Source: CAVUFH01 sp963740835 (GTDB lineage Bacteria > Actinomycetota > Acidimicrobiia > IMCC26256 > PALSA-610). Taken from it: 64,000 bases of DNA. Below, one piece after another: positions 45,083 to 54,027 of this stretch. The stretch's first letter is position 1. Each line of letters begins with the position of its first letter. The translations under genes and the position numbers were made by a program. The notes beneath the pieces were generated by a model. The model was not told the DNA's origin. It saw only the letters and a program-made list of their open reading frames with translations, and searched no databases. The stretch spans positions 744,001 through 808,000 of the forward strand of contig CAVUFH010000003.1 in the NCBI GenBank assembly GCA_963740835.1, in the 5' to 3' direction.

Positions 45083-45493
45083 GTGGAGGTGCGGGCGTAC
45101 GCGCGGCGCGATCTCGACGGCGTCATCGCGCTGTGCGAGGCGGAGGAGTGGCCGTCGTTCCCGACCGATCCGGAGCGCGCCCATCGCGCGTTGACCGCGT
45201 CCGGCGTGACCGCGGTCGTGGCGCGGGACGCCGAGCGCGTCATCGGCTTCGCTCAATTCCTCGGCGACGGCGAGATCACGGTGTACCTCGCCAGCATCGC
45301 GGTTGCCGCCGATCAGCGCCGGCGCGGCGTCGCGCGCGAGCTCGTCACGTACGGCTTCCGCCGCACGGGTGGCGAGCGCGTCGATCTGCTGACGGATACG
45401 GCACCCGCGTTCTACGAGTCGTTCGCGCATCGTCGCTTCGAGGGCTTTCGCATCTACCCCGACGCCGGCAAATCGGGAACCGACGCGCGCTGA
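45083..45493 (+). CDS. GNAT-family N-acetyltransferase
   Basis: This protein of about 136 residues has the acetyl-CoA-binding pattern YLASIAVAADQRRRGVARELVTYGFRRTG and a C-terminal FYESFAHRRFEGFRIYP. The substrate is not evident. GTG giving VEVRAYARRDLDG is the natural family start; a longer frame starting 11 codons earlier is possible. It is divergent from the Ddn-like gene. Confidence 0.82.
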   Translation: MEVRAYARRDLDGVIALCEAEEWPSFPTDPERAHRALTASGVTAVVARDAERVIGFAQFLGDGEITVYLASIAVAADQRRRGVARELVTYGFRRTGGERVDLLTDTAPAFYESFAHRRFEGFRIYPDAGKSGTDAR

Positions 45494-45559
45494 GCGGTGT
45501 CGGACCGCGTGACGACCCGAGTCGTCGAGTCGAAGGGTCCGGCCGCGAAGGAGCGTGTG

Positions 45560-46195
45560 ATGCGAGCTCGATTGATGTTGGGGATCGTCGTGGGGGTGCT
45601 CGCGCTCTCGACGGGCGTCGCCGCCGCGAAAGGACCGACCGGCGGCGAGCTGACCGGAGACGGCCTTGCCGCGCCGATCGCGCTCACCGGCGGTGAGGGT
45701 ACGGGTGTCGGCGACGGGCTGATCATGCAGACGGGGTTCTTCGCGGCGGTGTTCCGTGAGGCCCCGGATCCGATGCTCGACACGCGTCCGGCGGGCGAGC
45801 TCGGACCGAAGCTGACGATCACGTGGCAGTTGAGCCCGACGCGCGGCGCCGATGCCGTGACCCAGGATCTCTATCCCTACGCCGAAGGCGGACCGCTCAC
45901 GTACATGGCGCCCGGTCAGCGGATCTACACGACCGAGCAGACGCGCGGCGGCTGGTACCGAGCGTCGCCGGCATTGCCGACCACGCTGCAACAGCTCGGT
46001 GTGCCCTCGCACGCGGTGCTGCTCGCGAACGCACCCGACCCCACCCTGTCCGCCGCGCCGGCGTCCGTCGCGACCTCGAATCCGACGCGCGTGCCGTGGC
46101 TGCCGATCGGTGCGAGCCTGGTGATCGTGGTTGCCGCGGTGACGTTGTTGCTCTTCCTCCGCAAGCGCCAGACCATCGTGCCGAGCACCGGCTGA
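45560..46195 (+). CDS. Secreted single-pass membrane protein, hypothetical
   Basis: This 211-residue protein has an N-terminal signal (RARLMLGIVVGVLALSTGVAAA), an extracellular domain of about 130 residues rich in Gly and Pro (LIMQTGFFAAVFREAPDPMLDTRP, GPKLTITWQLSPT), a C-terminal helix WLPIGASLVIVVAAVTLLLFL and basic KRQ tail. I do not recognise a family. ATG is preferred over a GTG 21 codons earlier because AAGGAG sits six bases before it. The ECF sigma gene follows after 15 bases, so the product may be part of that regulon or signalling set. Confidence 0.75.
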   Translation: MRARLMLGIVVGVLALSTGVAAAKGPTGGELTGDGLAAPIALTGGEGTGVGDGLIMQTGFFAAVFREAPDPMLDTRPAGELGPKLTITWQLSPTRGADAVTQDLYPYAEGGPLTYMAPGQRIYTTEQTRGGWYRASPALPTTLQQLGVPSHAVLLANAPDPTLSAAPASVATSNPTRVPWLPIGASLVIVVAAVTLLLFLRKRQTIVPSTG

Positions 46196-46210
46196 GCACC
46201 GCGACCATCG

Positions 46211-46783
46211 GTGGAGGGCCGTCCACTCGACGAACCCGCGCTGGTGCGGCAGGCGCGCGCCGGAGATCTCGATGCGTTCGCGACGCTGCTGCGCGCCCAC
46301 GAAGTCGCGGCACGCGCGCTCGCCCGCTTGCTGTGCGCCGAGGACAGTGACGACGCGACCCAGGAGGCGTTCGTGAAGAGCTGGTCGGCGCTGCACCGGT
46401 ACCGCGGTGACGCGCCGTTCCGCAGCTGGTTGTTGCGCATCGTCGCGAACGAGGCGCGGAACCGGCGCCGGGCGCGCCGACGCCGGCGCACGTACGAGCT
46501 CCGCACGGCCGAGGATCGCGCCTCGGGTGGGGCGGCCCCCTCGCCCGAGGTCGCGGTCCTCGAACGCGAACGTCACGACGCGCTGCGCACCGCCGTCGAC
46601 GCGTTGCCCGACCTGCTCCGCGAGGTCGTGGTGTGCCGGCACCTCATGGGCCTGTCCGAGGCGGACGCGGCCGCGGTGCTCGACGTGCCGCCGGGCACGG
46701 TCAAGTCCCGGCTCTCGCGCGCGCTCGACCGGCTGCGCGCGGAGCTGTCCGAACCGATCGACACCCGAGGCTCCGATGCCTGA
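46211..46783 (+). CDS. ECF-type RNA polymerase sigma factor
   Basis: This 190-residue sigma-70 family protein has region 2 as LVRQARAGDLDAFATLLRAH and DATQEAFVKSWSALHRYRGDAPFRSWLLRIVANEARNRRR. Region 4 is VDALPDLLREVVVCRHLMGLSEADAAAVLDVPPGTVKSRLSRALDRLR. GTG start. Its 3' end overlaps the next gene, which encodes a membrane protein with the layout of an anti-sigma factor, so the pair likely responds to an envelope signal. The promoters controlled are unknown. Confidence 0.9.
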   Translation: MEGRPLDEPALVRQARAGDLDAFATLLRAHEVAARALARLLCAEDSDDATQEAFVKSWSALHRYRGDAPFRSWLLRIVANEARNRRRARRRRRTYELRTAEDRASGGAAPSPEVAVLERERHDALRTAVDALPDLLREVVVCRHLMGLSEADAAAVLDVPPGTVKSRLSRALDRLRAELSEPIDTRGSDA

Positions 46784-47546
46784 CCCCGCCGACGCGCTCG
46801 TGCTCGAACTGGAGGATCTCGGCCGCCGCCTGACCGCGCTCGATCCGGACGCCGACGACGTCGTCTCCCGCGCGCTCGCGCAGATCGAACGCACCGCGCG
46901 CCGCACGCGCGCATGGCGAAGGGCCGGTGTGGGCGCGGCCGTCGCGGCCGCGATCGCGCTGGTCGTGCTGGTCATCCCGGCCGCCCGCCACGCCGTCGCG
47001 GACCTGCTCGGCATCGGCGGCGAACGCATCACCCGCACGTCATCGCCGCTCCCGAGCAACCTCGGGACGCGTTTCGACCTGGGTCGCTCGATCGCGGTCG
47101 CCGACGCCCGGCGCGACGCGCCCGCGCCGATCGCCTTCCCGAAGGGCATCGGCGCGCCCGACGCCGCGTTCAGGGGTCGACCGGAGGGCGGCTCTTCGTT
47201 CGTCTGGGAACCGTCGGCGCGGCTGCCGCGCGTCTTCGATTCCGATGTCGGGCTGCTCCTGACGGTGTTCCCCGGCCGCCTCGAACAGCCGCTGGTCGAG
47301 AAGATGGTGCCGCCGGGCACGACGATCGAGGCCGTCGCCGTCGATCGTGCGGCCGGGTACTGGCTCGGCGACGGGGTGCACGAGTTCTTCTATATCGACG
47401 CGCGCGGCGAGCCGCAGCCCCTGACCGCGCGTCTCGCCGCGAACACGTTGCTCTGGGCACGGGACGGTGTGACGTACCGGCTCGAATCCACGCTCGATCG
47501 CGACGCCGCGCTCGCGGTCGCCCGTCAGCTCACTTCCGCGCGGTGA
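46776..47546 (+). CDS. Probable membrane-bound anti-sigma factor
   Basis: This 256-residue protein has a cytosolic N-terminus of about 50 residues (LVLELEDLGRRLTALDPDADDVVSRALAQIERTARRTRAW), one helix GAAVAAAIALVVLVIPAAR, and an extracytoplasmic domain with EPSARLPRVFDSDVGLLLTVFPG and DGVHEFFYIDARGEPQ. There is no HxxxCxxC zinc motif. The eight-base overlap with the sigma gene, the topology and the position argue for an anti-sigma role; that is inference. Its end overlaps the convergent DUF2784 gene by 22 bases. Confidence 0.72.
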   Translation: MPDPADALVLELEDLGRRLTALDPDADDVVSRALAQIERTARRTRAWRRAGVGAAVAAAIALVVLVIPAARHAVADLLGIGGERITRTSSPLPSNLGTRFDLGRSIAVADARRDAPAPIAFPKGIGAPDAAFRGRPEGGSSFVWEPSARLPRVFDSDVGLLLTVFPGRLEQPLVEKMVPPGTTIEAVAVDRAAGYWLGDGVHEFFYIDARGEPQPLTARLAANTLLWARDGVTYRLESTLDRDAALAVARQLTSAR

Positions 47547-47893
47547 CGCTGGCTCCTCGTCAAGATGTGCGCGTACGAGACCACGATGCACGCGGCGACC
47601 GCGAGTTGGACGAACGCGTCCGCGCCGTGCGGGTAGATGCGCCCGGTCAGGTAGTGGTCCACGAAGCCGTTGCGATACGGCGTCTCGCCACCGTGCCGGC
47701 GCAAGCTCTTCTCGAGACCCGTGAGCGGGCAGTCGTAGTGCACCGTGACGCTGATCAGCGCGGCCGCGACCGCCGCCAGGTGGACCGGGACGATCCGGGG
47801 CCACTTCCACGCCAAGAATCCGCCGAGCGGGATGAACGCGATGTAGGCGCAGTGGACGACGACCACCGCCACCGCCAGCACGCGATCGATCAC
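47525..47893 (-). CDS. DUF2784 membrane protein
   Basis: This 122-residue protein has four membrane helices. The family motif is clear: HYDCPLTGLEKSLRRHGGE, then YRNGFVDHYLTGRIYPHG. Function is unknown. ATG start. It lies convergent to the anti-sigma gene. Confidence 0.88.
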   Translation of the reverse strand: MIDRVLAVAVVVVHCAYIAFIPLGGFLAWKWPRIVPVHLAAVAAALISVTVHYDCPLTGLEKSLRRHGGETPYRNGFVDHYLTGRIYPHGADAFVQLAVAACIVVSYAHILTRSQRHRAEVS

Positions 47894-47921
47894 GCCGCCG
47901 ACGATATGACCGCGTGAAGGC

Positions 47922-48428
47922 TCAGTGGACGCGCTCGAGAACCCCTACGTACCGGCGGTTGTCGAGGATGCCGGACTCGGGTTCCTCGACGAGCCGCGTC
48001 GCGCCGAACATCGTCCGGGCTTCCGCGTGGGCGACCTCGGCACGAAACAGCACCCGGCCGAAGGCGTCGAGCACGCGCAGGCGCGACCGCAACAACGAGT
48101 ACCGACCACCCTGGCGCAACTGGACGACCGCGATGTCCGGCCACTCCGCGACGTACCAACCTTCGTCGGCGCCGAACGTGCGGGCCCAGAGCCCGTCGGG
48201 CTGGAGGTAGAGCCCGCGCGCGTCGGCCCGCAGCGACCCCGACACCAGGAAGAACCGCGCCGCGCGCACGTGCCGCAGGGCGCGATCCGGCGAGGGAGAC
48301 GTGACGCAGTGGGGGAACGGGGAAGCAGACATCTGGTACTTCGCGATATCGACGCGACCGCGGGCCGCCTTGATCGGGCCGTACGCGGCTCGGGGAACCG
48401 AACGCCCGGGAAGAGTGTTCAAGCTCAC
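47922..48428 (-). CDS. Hypothetical protein
   Basis: This 168-residue protein has a core VRAARFFLVSGSLRADARGLYLQPDGLWARTFGADEGWYVAEWPDIAVVQLRQ that reads as a beta-rich PH-like domain of about 90 residues. The first 50 residues are irregular. GTG or ATG choices within that region are unclear, and the true start could be the internal MSASPFPHC (33 codons in). I do not recognise a family. It precedes the DUF2784 gene on the same strand by 28 bases. Confidence 0.55.
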   Translation of the reverse strand: MSLNTLPGRSVPRAAYGPIKAARGRVDIAKYQMSASPFPHCVTSPSPDRALRHVRAARFFLVSGSLRADARGLYLQPDGLWARTFGADEGWYVAEWPDIAVVQLRQGGRYSLLRSRLRVLDAFGRVLFRAEVAHAEARTMFGATRLVEEPESGILDNRRYVGVLERVH

Positions 48429-48464
48429 GAGTCCACAAGCATCGGGCAGACTGGTGGGCTTCTC

Positions 48465-48537
48465 GGGTCGCTAGCTCAACTGGCAGAGCATCGGGCTTTT
48501 AACCCGCAGGTTCAGGGTTCGAGTCCCTGGCGACCCA
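48465..48537 (+). tRNA. tRNA-Lys (TTT)
   Basis: Acceptor GGGTCGC/GCGACCC with discriminator A, anticodon loop CTTTTAA (TTT) on stem TCGGG/CCCGC with one non-standard pair, and T loop TTCGAGT. The 3' CCA is not encoded (ACCGG follows). It stands alone, with 135 bases after it that hold no gene that I can see. Confidence 0.95.
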
Positions 48538-48676
48538 CCGGTCAGAGGAAGCGGCGCGGCGAGCAGCCGCCGAGCAAGCGCTGCTGAGGACCTTCGGCCC
48601 TGCCCACCGCGGCCGGAATCACCGAGTCTGTGACCATGCGACTCGCCCGCGCCCGACGGCCGGACTCGCCGTCGAC

Positions 48677-49486
48677 GTGAACACCGTCGGAACGGTCGGG
48701 CCGGCGCGCGAACGCGCGATGTGGCGTGCGGTGGCGGTGCCGAGCGAGCACGGCGGCTGGGGGCTCACGCTCGAGCCCGCGCTGCTCGGGTTGCTGGTGG
48801 CACCCTCGGGCGCGGGGTGCACGCTCGCGGTCGCGGCCGTGGTCGCGTTCGTCGCACGCACTCCGGTGAAGCTGGTCGCGGCTGACCTCTGGCGCCGGCG
48901 CTGGTTGCCGCGCACCGCGCTCGCGGCGACGATCGGGGCAATCGAACTCGTGGTGTTGGGCGTGCTCGCGCTCGCCGCAGGCGTGTCGGCCGGTTGGTCG
49001 TGGCTCGTGCCCGTTGCGATCGCGGCGCCGCTCGTGGCAGTGGAACTGTGGTTCGACATGCGCAGTAGGAGCCGGCGACTCGTTCCTGAGTTGGGAGGCG
49101 CGGTGGGCATCGCGGCCGTGGCCGCGGCAATCGCGCTGGCCGGCGACAAGAGCGGGCGACTCGCCGCCGGCCTGTGGTTGGTGCTCGCGGCGCGGGCGGT
49201 CGCCTCGATCCCATTCGTGCGACTGCAGATCGCGCGGCTGCGGCGCGGCGCGCGGCCGGTCACCGGGAGCGACGGGGCGCAGGTGTGCGGCGCGGCCATC
49301 GCGGCGCTGGCGGTCGCGGTCGACAAGAGCTTGGCGCTCGGGTTCGTCGCGGTGCTCGGGTTGGCGGCGTTGCAGGCGGTGTGGGCGCGTCGCCGTCCGG
49401 TCCCGGCAAAGGTGCTGGGTCTGCGCCAACTCTTCCTCGGCATCGGGTTGGTGCTCGTCACCGCGTTGGGAGTGATCGTTTGGTAG
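48677..49486 (+). CDS. YwiC-like family membrane protein
   Basis: This 269-residue protein has about seven membrane helices and the YwiC-like start AVPSEHGGWGLTLEPALLGLLVAPS, then VAFVARTPVKLVAADLWRRR and LVPELGGAVGIAAVAAAIALAG. The family is named after Bacillus YwiC; its role is unknown, and it is distantly related to UbiA-type prenyltransferases. GTG start. It is convergent with the PhyH gene. Confidence 0.83.
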   Translation: MNTVGTVGPARERAMWRAVAVPSEHGGWGLTLEPALLGLLVAPSGAGCTLAVAAVVAFVARTPVKLVAADLWRRRWLPRTALAATIGAIELVVLGVLALAAGVSAGWSWLVPVAIAAPLVAVELWFDMRSRSRRLVPELGGAVGIAAVAAAIALAGDKSGRLAAGLWLVLAARAVASIPFVRLQIARLRRGARPVTGSDGAQVCGAAIAALAVAVDKSLALGFVAVLGLAALQAVWARRRPVPAKVLGLRQLFLGIGLVLVTALGVIVW

Positions 49487-49496
49487 CCGCGCGACT

Positions 49497-50447
49497 TCAC
49501 TGCAAGGCGTCGCGCCAGGGGGTGAGGTCGAGCTTGGGGTAGCGCTCGGCGGTCAGGTCGAGGAGCTCGGCGGTCCAGATCGGGTGGCCGGGTTGCGGGA
49601 AGCCGAAGAGGTCGAGCTCGCGCGGCGTGCTCCCTTCGGCGTACTCGACCCAGTTGGGCGACGTCGCGCGCGACTGGATCGCGGTGAAGCCGATCCAGTC
49701 GTGGCCCGCGATCTTGTAGCTGACGTTGAGCAAGAAGCGCGCCGCGCCGGGTTCGGTGAGATCGACGCCGCGGTGGAACACATCGGTGCGGTACGCGAGC
49801 AGTGAGCCGCGCACGCCCGGCGCAGGACGTTCCGCGGCGTAGGGCTCGGGGTCGTTGTCGGGCCAGAGCAGCGGCACCGCAGTTGAGTAGTCCTTCGTCG
49901 CGTCGAGTGGCACGAGGTGTGTGGGCGCGTTGCCTTTGTCGACATCGGAGAGATAGAGGAACGACTCGACGTGCCACCAGGGCGCGTGCATGACGGCGGG
50001 CAACCACGAGTGGTTGCGATCCGTGTGCATCGGCTGCTCGTAGTTTGTTGCGCCGGCGTACTTCGCGCCGACCTGCGCCTGGTAGAGACGGATGTCGGTG
50101 TCGGCCAGCGCGCGCTCCATGAAGTCGACGATCGCGGGGTGCGTGCACAACCGGTTCAGTCGCGCGCCGGGGAACGGGAACTCGGACCGCCACACGTGCT
50201 GCTCGGGACGGAAACCGGGGCCGGTCGGTGGCCAGCGCCAGCTCTCCCTCGGCTCCGGCGGCACGCCGAGGTACTTCTCCGTGACGCCTTCGGGATCGGC
50301 GTGGTACTCCGCCGCGGTGGGGAAGACGGCGGTGAGCTCGTTCACCGCGGCGTCGATCTCCAACGTCTCGATCAGCCCGTCGATCAGGACCCAGCCGTCG
50401 CGCTGCCACGCGTCCACTTCGTCGTCACGGGCCCGCCTGCCACTCAT
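49497..50447 (-). CDS. Phytanoyl-CoA dioxygenase (PhyH) family protein
   Basis: This 316-residue protein is of the Fe(II)/2-oxoglutarate oxygenase fold. The iron ligands are seen as QPMHTDRNHSWLP (His-x-Asp near residue 140) and DVFHRGVDLTEPGAARFLLNVSY (distal His and the 2-oxoglutarate-binding Arg). Members hydroxylate lipids or small natural products; substrate is unknown here. ATG is used because GGAGG lies six bases before it; a GTG two codons earlier is possible. It is divergent from the peptidase gene. Confidence 0.87.
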   Translation of the reverse strand: MSGRRARDDEVDAWQRDGWVLIDGLIETLEIDAAVNELTAVFPTAAEYHADPEGVTEKYLGVPPEPRESWRWPPTGPGFRPEQHVWRSEFPFPGARLNRLCTHPAIVDFMERALADTDIRLYQAQVGAKYAGATNYEQPMHTDRNHSWLPAVMHAPWWHVESFLYLSDVDKGNAPTHLVPLDATKDYSTAVPLLWPDNDPEPYAAERPAPGVRGSLLAYRTDVFHRGVDLTEPGAARFLLNVSYKIAGHDWIGFTAIQSRATSPNWVEYAEGSTPRELDLFGFPQPGHPIWTAELLDLTAERYPKLDLTPWRDALQ

Positions 50448-50514
50448 TGCCACCTCCGGTGCGGGAGGTTAACGACCGCGGCTCCCGCCGAACGACGGCG
50501 GTAGCGTCCCCAGG

Positions 50515-52317
50515 ATGACAACGACGGAGACGATCCCGCGCTGGGATCTGAGCCCGATCTTCGCGGGCATCGGCGACCGCTCGTTCTCGGGTGCGGTCGA
50601 AGGCATCTATGCATCGGTCGACCGGCTGGTCGCGCGCTTCGACGAACACGACATCCGTGAGATCGTCGAAAAACGGCCGGTCACCGAGGCCGATGTCGAC
50701 GCGCTCGAGACCGTGCTGGCCGACGTCAACGACCTGCAGACGCAGATGCGCATCGTGAGCACGTATCTCTACGCGCTCGTGACCACCGACTCGCGTGACG
50801 AAGCCGCGGCCGCGAACATGGTCGAGCTGCAAACGCGCAGCGCCGCGCTCGGGCCGCTGATGAAGCGGCTGGGTTCGTGGGTCGCCGGGCTGGGTGTGGA
50901 CGAGTTGGCCGCGCGCAGCGTCCTCGCCGACGAGCACCGGTTCGCACTGCAGAAGTCCGCGGAAGGCGCCGACTTCCAGATGAGCGAAGCCGAGGAGTCG
51001 CTCGCGGCCGATCTGGCCCCTTCGGGATCGTTGGCGTGGTCACGGCTGCACGGTGATGTGTCTTCGCAGTTGATGGTCGACCTCGTCGTGCGCGGCAAGG
51101 CGGAGCAGATCCCGATGGCGATGGCGCGTGGTCTGGCCACGCATCCCGATGCCGAACGCCGGCGCGCCGCGTACGAAGGCGAGCTCGCGGCGTGGGAGTC
51201 GGTCGCGGTTCCCTTGGCCGCGGCCTTGAACGGCGCCAAGGGCGAGCTCGCGGTGCTCAATCGCCGGCGCGGCTACGTGGACGATCTCGAGCCGAACCTC
51301 TACGCGAACAACGTCGATCGTTCGACGCTCGACGCGATGAACGAGGCGGTGGTCGCGTCGCTGCCGACGTTCCGCCGCTACCTCCGCGCCAAGGCGACCC
51401 TGCTCGGCCACACCGACGGGCTGCCGTGGTGGGACCTCTTCGCGCCGATCGGCGAGGCGGGCGAGGTCTCCTGGAGCAACGCCACCGACGCGGTCCTCCA
51501 GGCGTTCGGCGGGTACTCACGCGAGCTGTCCGGCCTCGCGACGCGCGCGTTCTCGGAGCACTGGGTCGACGCGGAGATCCGCGACGGCAAGCGAGGCGGC
51601 GCGTACTGCGCGTCGGTAGACGGCGATGTCAGCCGCGTGATGATGAACTTCGACGGCAGCCACGACTCGGTGTCGACACTCGCCCACGAGCTCGGACACG
51701 CGTTCCACAACGTCGCACTGTCCGGCCGCACGCCGATCCAGCGGCGCACGCCGATGGCCCTCGCCGAGACCGCGTCGATTTTCTGCGAGACGCTCCTGTT
51801 CGAGAGCTCGGTGGAACAGGTCACCGACGACGAACGCCTCGCGATCCTCGACACGTACCTTGTCGGCGCGTCGCAGGTCGTGGTCGACATCCACAGCCGC
51901 TTCCTCTTCGAGTCCGAGCTGTGCCGGCGCCGCCGGCGCACGGCGCTGTCGGTCAGCGAGCTGAACGCGACGATGCTCGACGCGCAGCACGCGGCCTACG
52001 GCAACGGCCTCGACGAGCGAAACCGCCATCAGTACATGTGGGCGGTGAAGCCGCACTACTTCACGCCGTTCTACAACTGGCCGTACACGTTCGGTCTGCT
52101 GTTCGGCATCGGGCTCTACGCCAAGTACGTCGAGGACCCGGAGCGCTTCCGCGCCGGCTACGACGACTTGCTGTCGGCGACCGGCATGGCCGATGCGGCG
52201 TCGCTCACTGGCCGGTTCGGCTTCGACGTGCGCGACCCGGAGTTCTGGGCATCGAGCCTCGCGGTGATCAGCCGCCACATCGCGAACTACGAAGGCCTGG
52301 CCGGCGCGGCGGGGTGA
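50515..52317 (+). CDS. pepF: M3 family oligoendopeptidase (PepF type)
   Basis: This 600-residue zinc peptidase of the M3B subfamily has the metal site STLAHELGHAFHNVALSG (H391-E-L-G-H395). It also has AETASIFCETLLFE, which supplies the third ligand, and a C-terminal YNWPYTFGLLFGIGLYAKY. These enzymes cut short peptides in the cytosol. ATG start (MTTTETIPRWDLSPIF) is typical. The stop overlaps the GTG of the next gene, so the two are one unit. The gene is intact. Confidence 0.92.
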   Translation: MTTTETIPRWDLSPIFAGIGDRSFSGAVEGIYASVDRLVARFDEHDIREIVEKRPVTEADVDALETVLADVNDLQTQMRIVSTYLYALVTTDSRDEAAAANMVELQTRSAALGPLMKRLGSWVAGLGVDELAARSVLADEHRFALQKSAEGADFQMSEAEESLAADLAPSGSLAWSRLHGDVSSQLMVDLVVRGKAEQIPMAMARGLATHPDAERRRAAYEGELAAWESVAVPLAAALNGAKGELAVLNRRRGYVDDLEPNLYANNVDRSTLDAMNEAVVASLPTFRRYLRAKATLLGHTDGLPWWDLFAPIGEAGEVSWSNATDAVLQAFGGYSRELSGLATRAFSEHWVDAEIRDGKRGGAYCASVDGDVSRVMMNFDGSHDSVSTLAHELGHAFHNVALSGRTPIQRRTPMALAETASIFCETLLFESSVEQVTDDERLAILDTYLVGASQVVVDIHSRFLFESELCRRRRRTALSVSELNATMLDAQHAAYGNGLDERNRHQYMWAVKPHYFTPFYNWPYTFGLLFGIGLYAKYVEDPERFRAGYDDLLSATGMADAASLTGRFGFDVRDPEFWASSLAVISRHIANYEGLAGAAG

Positions 52318-53099
52318 CCGCCGTCGCCGCGCTGCTCGCAGAAGCGCAAGCGCGGCCCTTCACCGGTTGGGACTTCTCGCCGTACCACGACCGCACCACG
52401 ATCGAGCGGCCGTGGGACTACACGGAGATGGCGGTGGACCTCGCGCGCGAGTCACCCGACCTGCTGGACATGGGGACCGGCGGCGGCGAATGGTTGGCCG
52501 CGCTCCCTCTGCACCCACCGTTGACGGTCGGGTCGGAAGCGTGGCCGCCGAACGTCGCGGTCGCGGCGCGCACGCTGCGATCGGTCGGTGGTGGCCTGGT
52601 GCAGGACGAAGGCGCGTTCGACAACGACGAGCAGCTGGTGTCGCAGCCGCGTGGCCGCCTTCCGTACCGCACCGGCGCCTTCCACCTCGTCGTGAACCGG
52701 CACGAGGCGTTCGTCGCGGCTGAGGTCGCGCGCGTGCTCGCGCCGGGCGGGGTCTTCCTGACGCAACAGGTCGACAACGGAAACCTCGACGACTGTTTCT
52801 CATTGCTCGGCCGCACGGTCCCGCCTCGGACCGCCTCGTGGCTTCCGCTCGCGGTCGCGCAGGTCCGGGCCGCAGGGCTGACCGTGGAAGACGCGCGCGT
52901 CGGGATCGAGACGTACCGCTTCGTGGATGTCGGCGCGTTCGCCTGGTACCTCAAGGCGGTGGGCCCGCTGCACGACGACTGGGCGAGCTTCGCGATCGAC
53001 TCGTACCGCGATGCGTTCGTTCGGCTCGATGTGTCGGTGCGCGAGGGCCGGCCGCTCGAGATCCGCCAGCGTCGCTTGCTCGTCCGCGCGCGCCGTTGA
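52314..53099 (+). CDS. SAM-dependent methyltransferase
   Basis: This 261-residue protein has SAM motif I as LLDMGTGGGEWLAALP near residue 50. It then shows GSEAWPPNVAVAARTLRSVG and VARVLAPGGVFLTQQVDNGNLDDC. Closest in style to rRNA-adenine/small-molecule methyltransferases annotated only as class I. GTG start overlaps the peptidase stop (GTGA). The substrate is unknown. Confidence 0.82.
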   Translation: MTAVAALLAEAQARPFTGWDFSPYHDRTTIERPWDYTEMAVDLARESPDLLDMGTGGGEWLAALPLHPPLTVGSEAWPPNVAVAARTLRSVGGGLVQDEGAFDNDEQLVSQPRGRLPYRTGAFHLVVNRHEAFVAAEVARVLAPGGVFLTQQVDNGNLDDCFSLLGRTVPPRTASWLPLAVAQVRAAGLTVEDARVGIETYRFVDVGAFAWYLKAVGPLHDDWASFAIDSYRDAFVRLDVSVREGRPLEIRQRRLLVRARR

Positions 53100-53217
53100 C
53101 CCGCGACGCGTTGGCCGTGCCTGTCCAGCTCGTGTCGTACGAACGAACTGGTCGCGCCCAGCCGGCGATCGTATATTGCGACTCCGAGTCGTCGATCAGG
53201 TCGGGGGAGGCCCACGC

Positions 53218-54024
53218 GTGCACGTCGAAGGAGCACGGTTGCTCGTCGTCGGCGGCTCGGCAGGCATCGGTCGTGAAGTCGGCATCGCCGCGTTGGATCG
53301 CGGCGCGCGCGTTGTGTTCGGCGCGCGCCGCGCCGAAGTACTGGACGAGATCACGTGCGCGCACGAGAGTGCCAGCGGCGTCGTCATGGACGTGTGCGAC
53401 GAGCACTCCGTGACGGGCGCGATCGCCGAAGCGGTCGCGGTGCTCGGCGGCCTCGACGCGGTCGTGCACACCGCGGGGGTGGCCCGGCTCGGCCGGCTTG
53501 CCGATCATGGCGCGGCGGAGTGGCGCGAGGTTCTCGAGACCAACGTGATGGGGCCCGCGCTCGTCGCGCGTGCGGTCGTGCCGCACCTCGAGCCGGGCGC
53601 GGGCGTAGTGGTGTTCTGCTCGTCGACCGTGGAAGCCCAGCCTCGGTGGGGCCTGGCGCCGTACGGCGTGAGCAAGGTCGCACTCAACCACCTCGTCGAG
53701 TGCCTGCAGGCCGAGTACGAACAGATCCGGTTCGTGCGGGTCACGATCGGCAGCACCATCGACACCGAGTTCGGCGCCAACTTCGGCGCCGACATCCTCG
53801 ACGAGGCGTTCGCGCAATGGATCGTGCGCGCGCAGCACACGAACCAGATGATGGCGGTCGAGGATGTCGCGGCCGTCTTGCTCGACCTGGTCGGCTCGTT
53901 GCTCGACCGGCCGGGTGTGCACTTCCCGACCGTGCACGTGGAACCACCGGGGGGCGTGCTCACGCTCGAACCCACGGTGGACGTCATCGCGCAGGCCTAC
54001 GCGCCGCGCCCGGCGAAGGAGTAG
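53218..54024 (+). CDS. Short-chain dehydrogenase/reductase
   Basis: This 268-residue protein has the dinucleotide motif LLVVGGSAGIGREVGIAAL, then DAVVHTAGVARLG (NNAG-like), and the active site CSSTVEAQPRWGLAPYGVSKVAL with Ser, Tyr and Lys. It oxidises or reduces an alcohol/ketone with NAD(P). GTG start after GGGGGAGG. Three bases separate it from the luciferase-like enzyme, so the two likely act in the same pathway. Confidence 0.88.
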   Translation: MHVEGARLLVVGGSAGIGREVGIAALDRGARVVFGARRAEVLDEITCAHESASGVVMDVCDEHSVTGAIAEAVAVLGGLDAVVHTAGVARLGRLADHGAAEWREVLETNVMGPALVARAVVPHLEPGAGVVVFCSSTVEAQPRWGLAPYGVSKVALNHLVECLQAEYEQIRFVRVTIGSTIDTEFGANFGADILDEAFAQWIVRAQHTNQMMAVEDVAAVLLDLVGSLLDRPGVHFPTVHVEPPGGVLTLEPTVDVIAQAYAPRPAKE

Positions 54025-54027
54025 CGC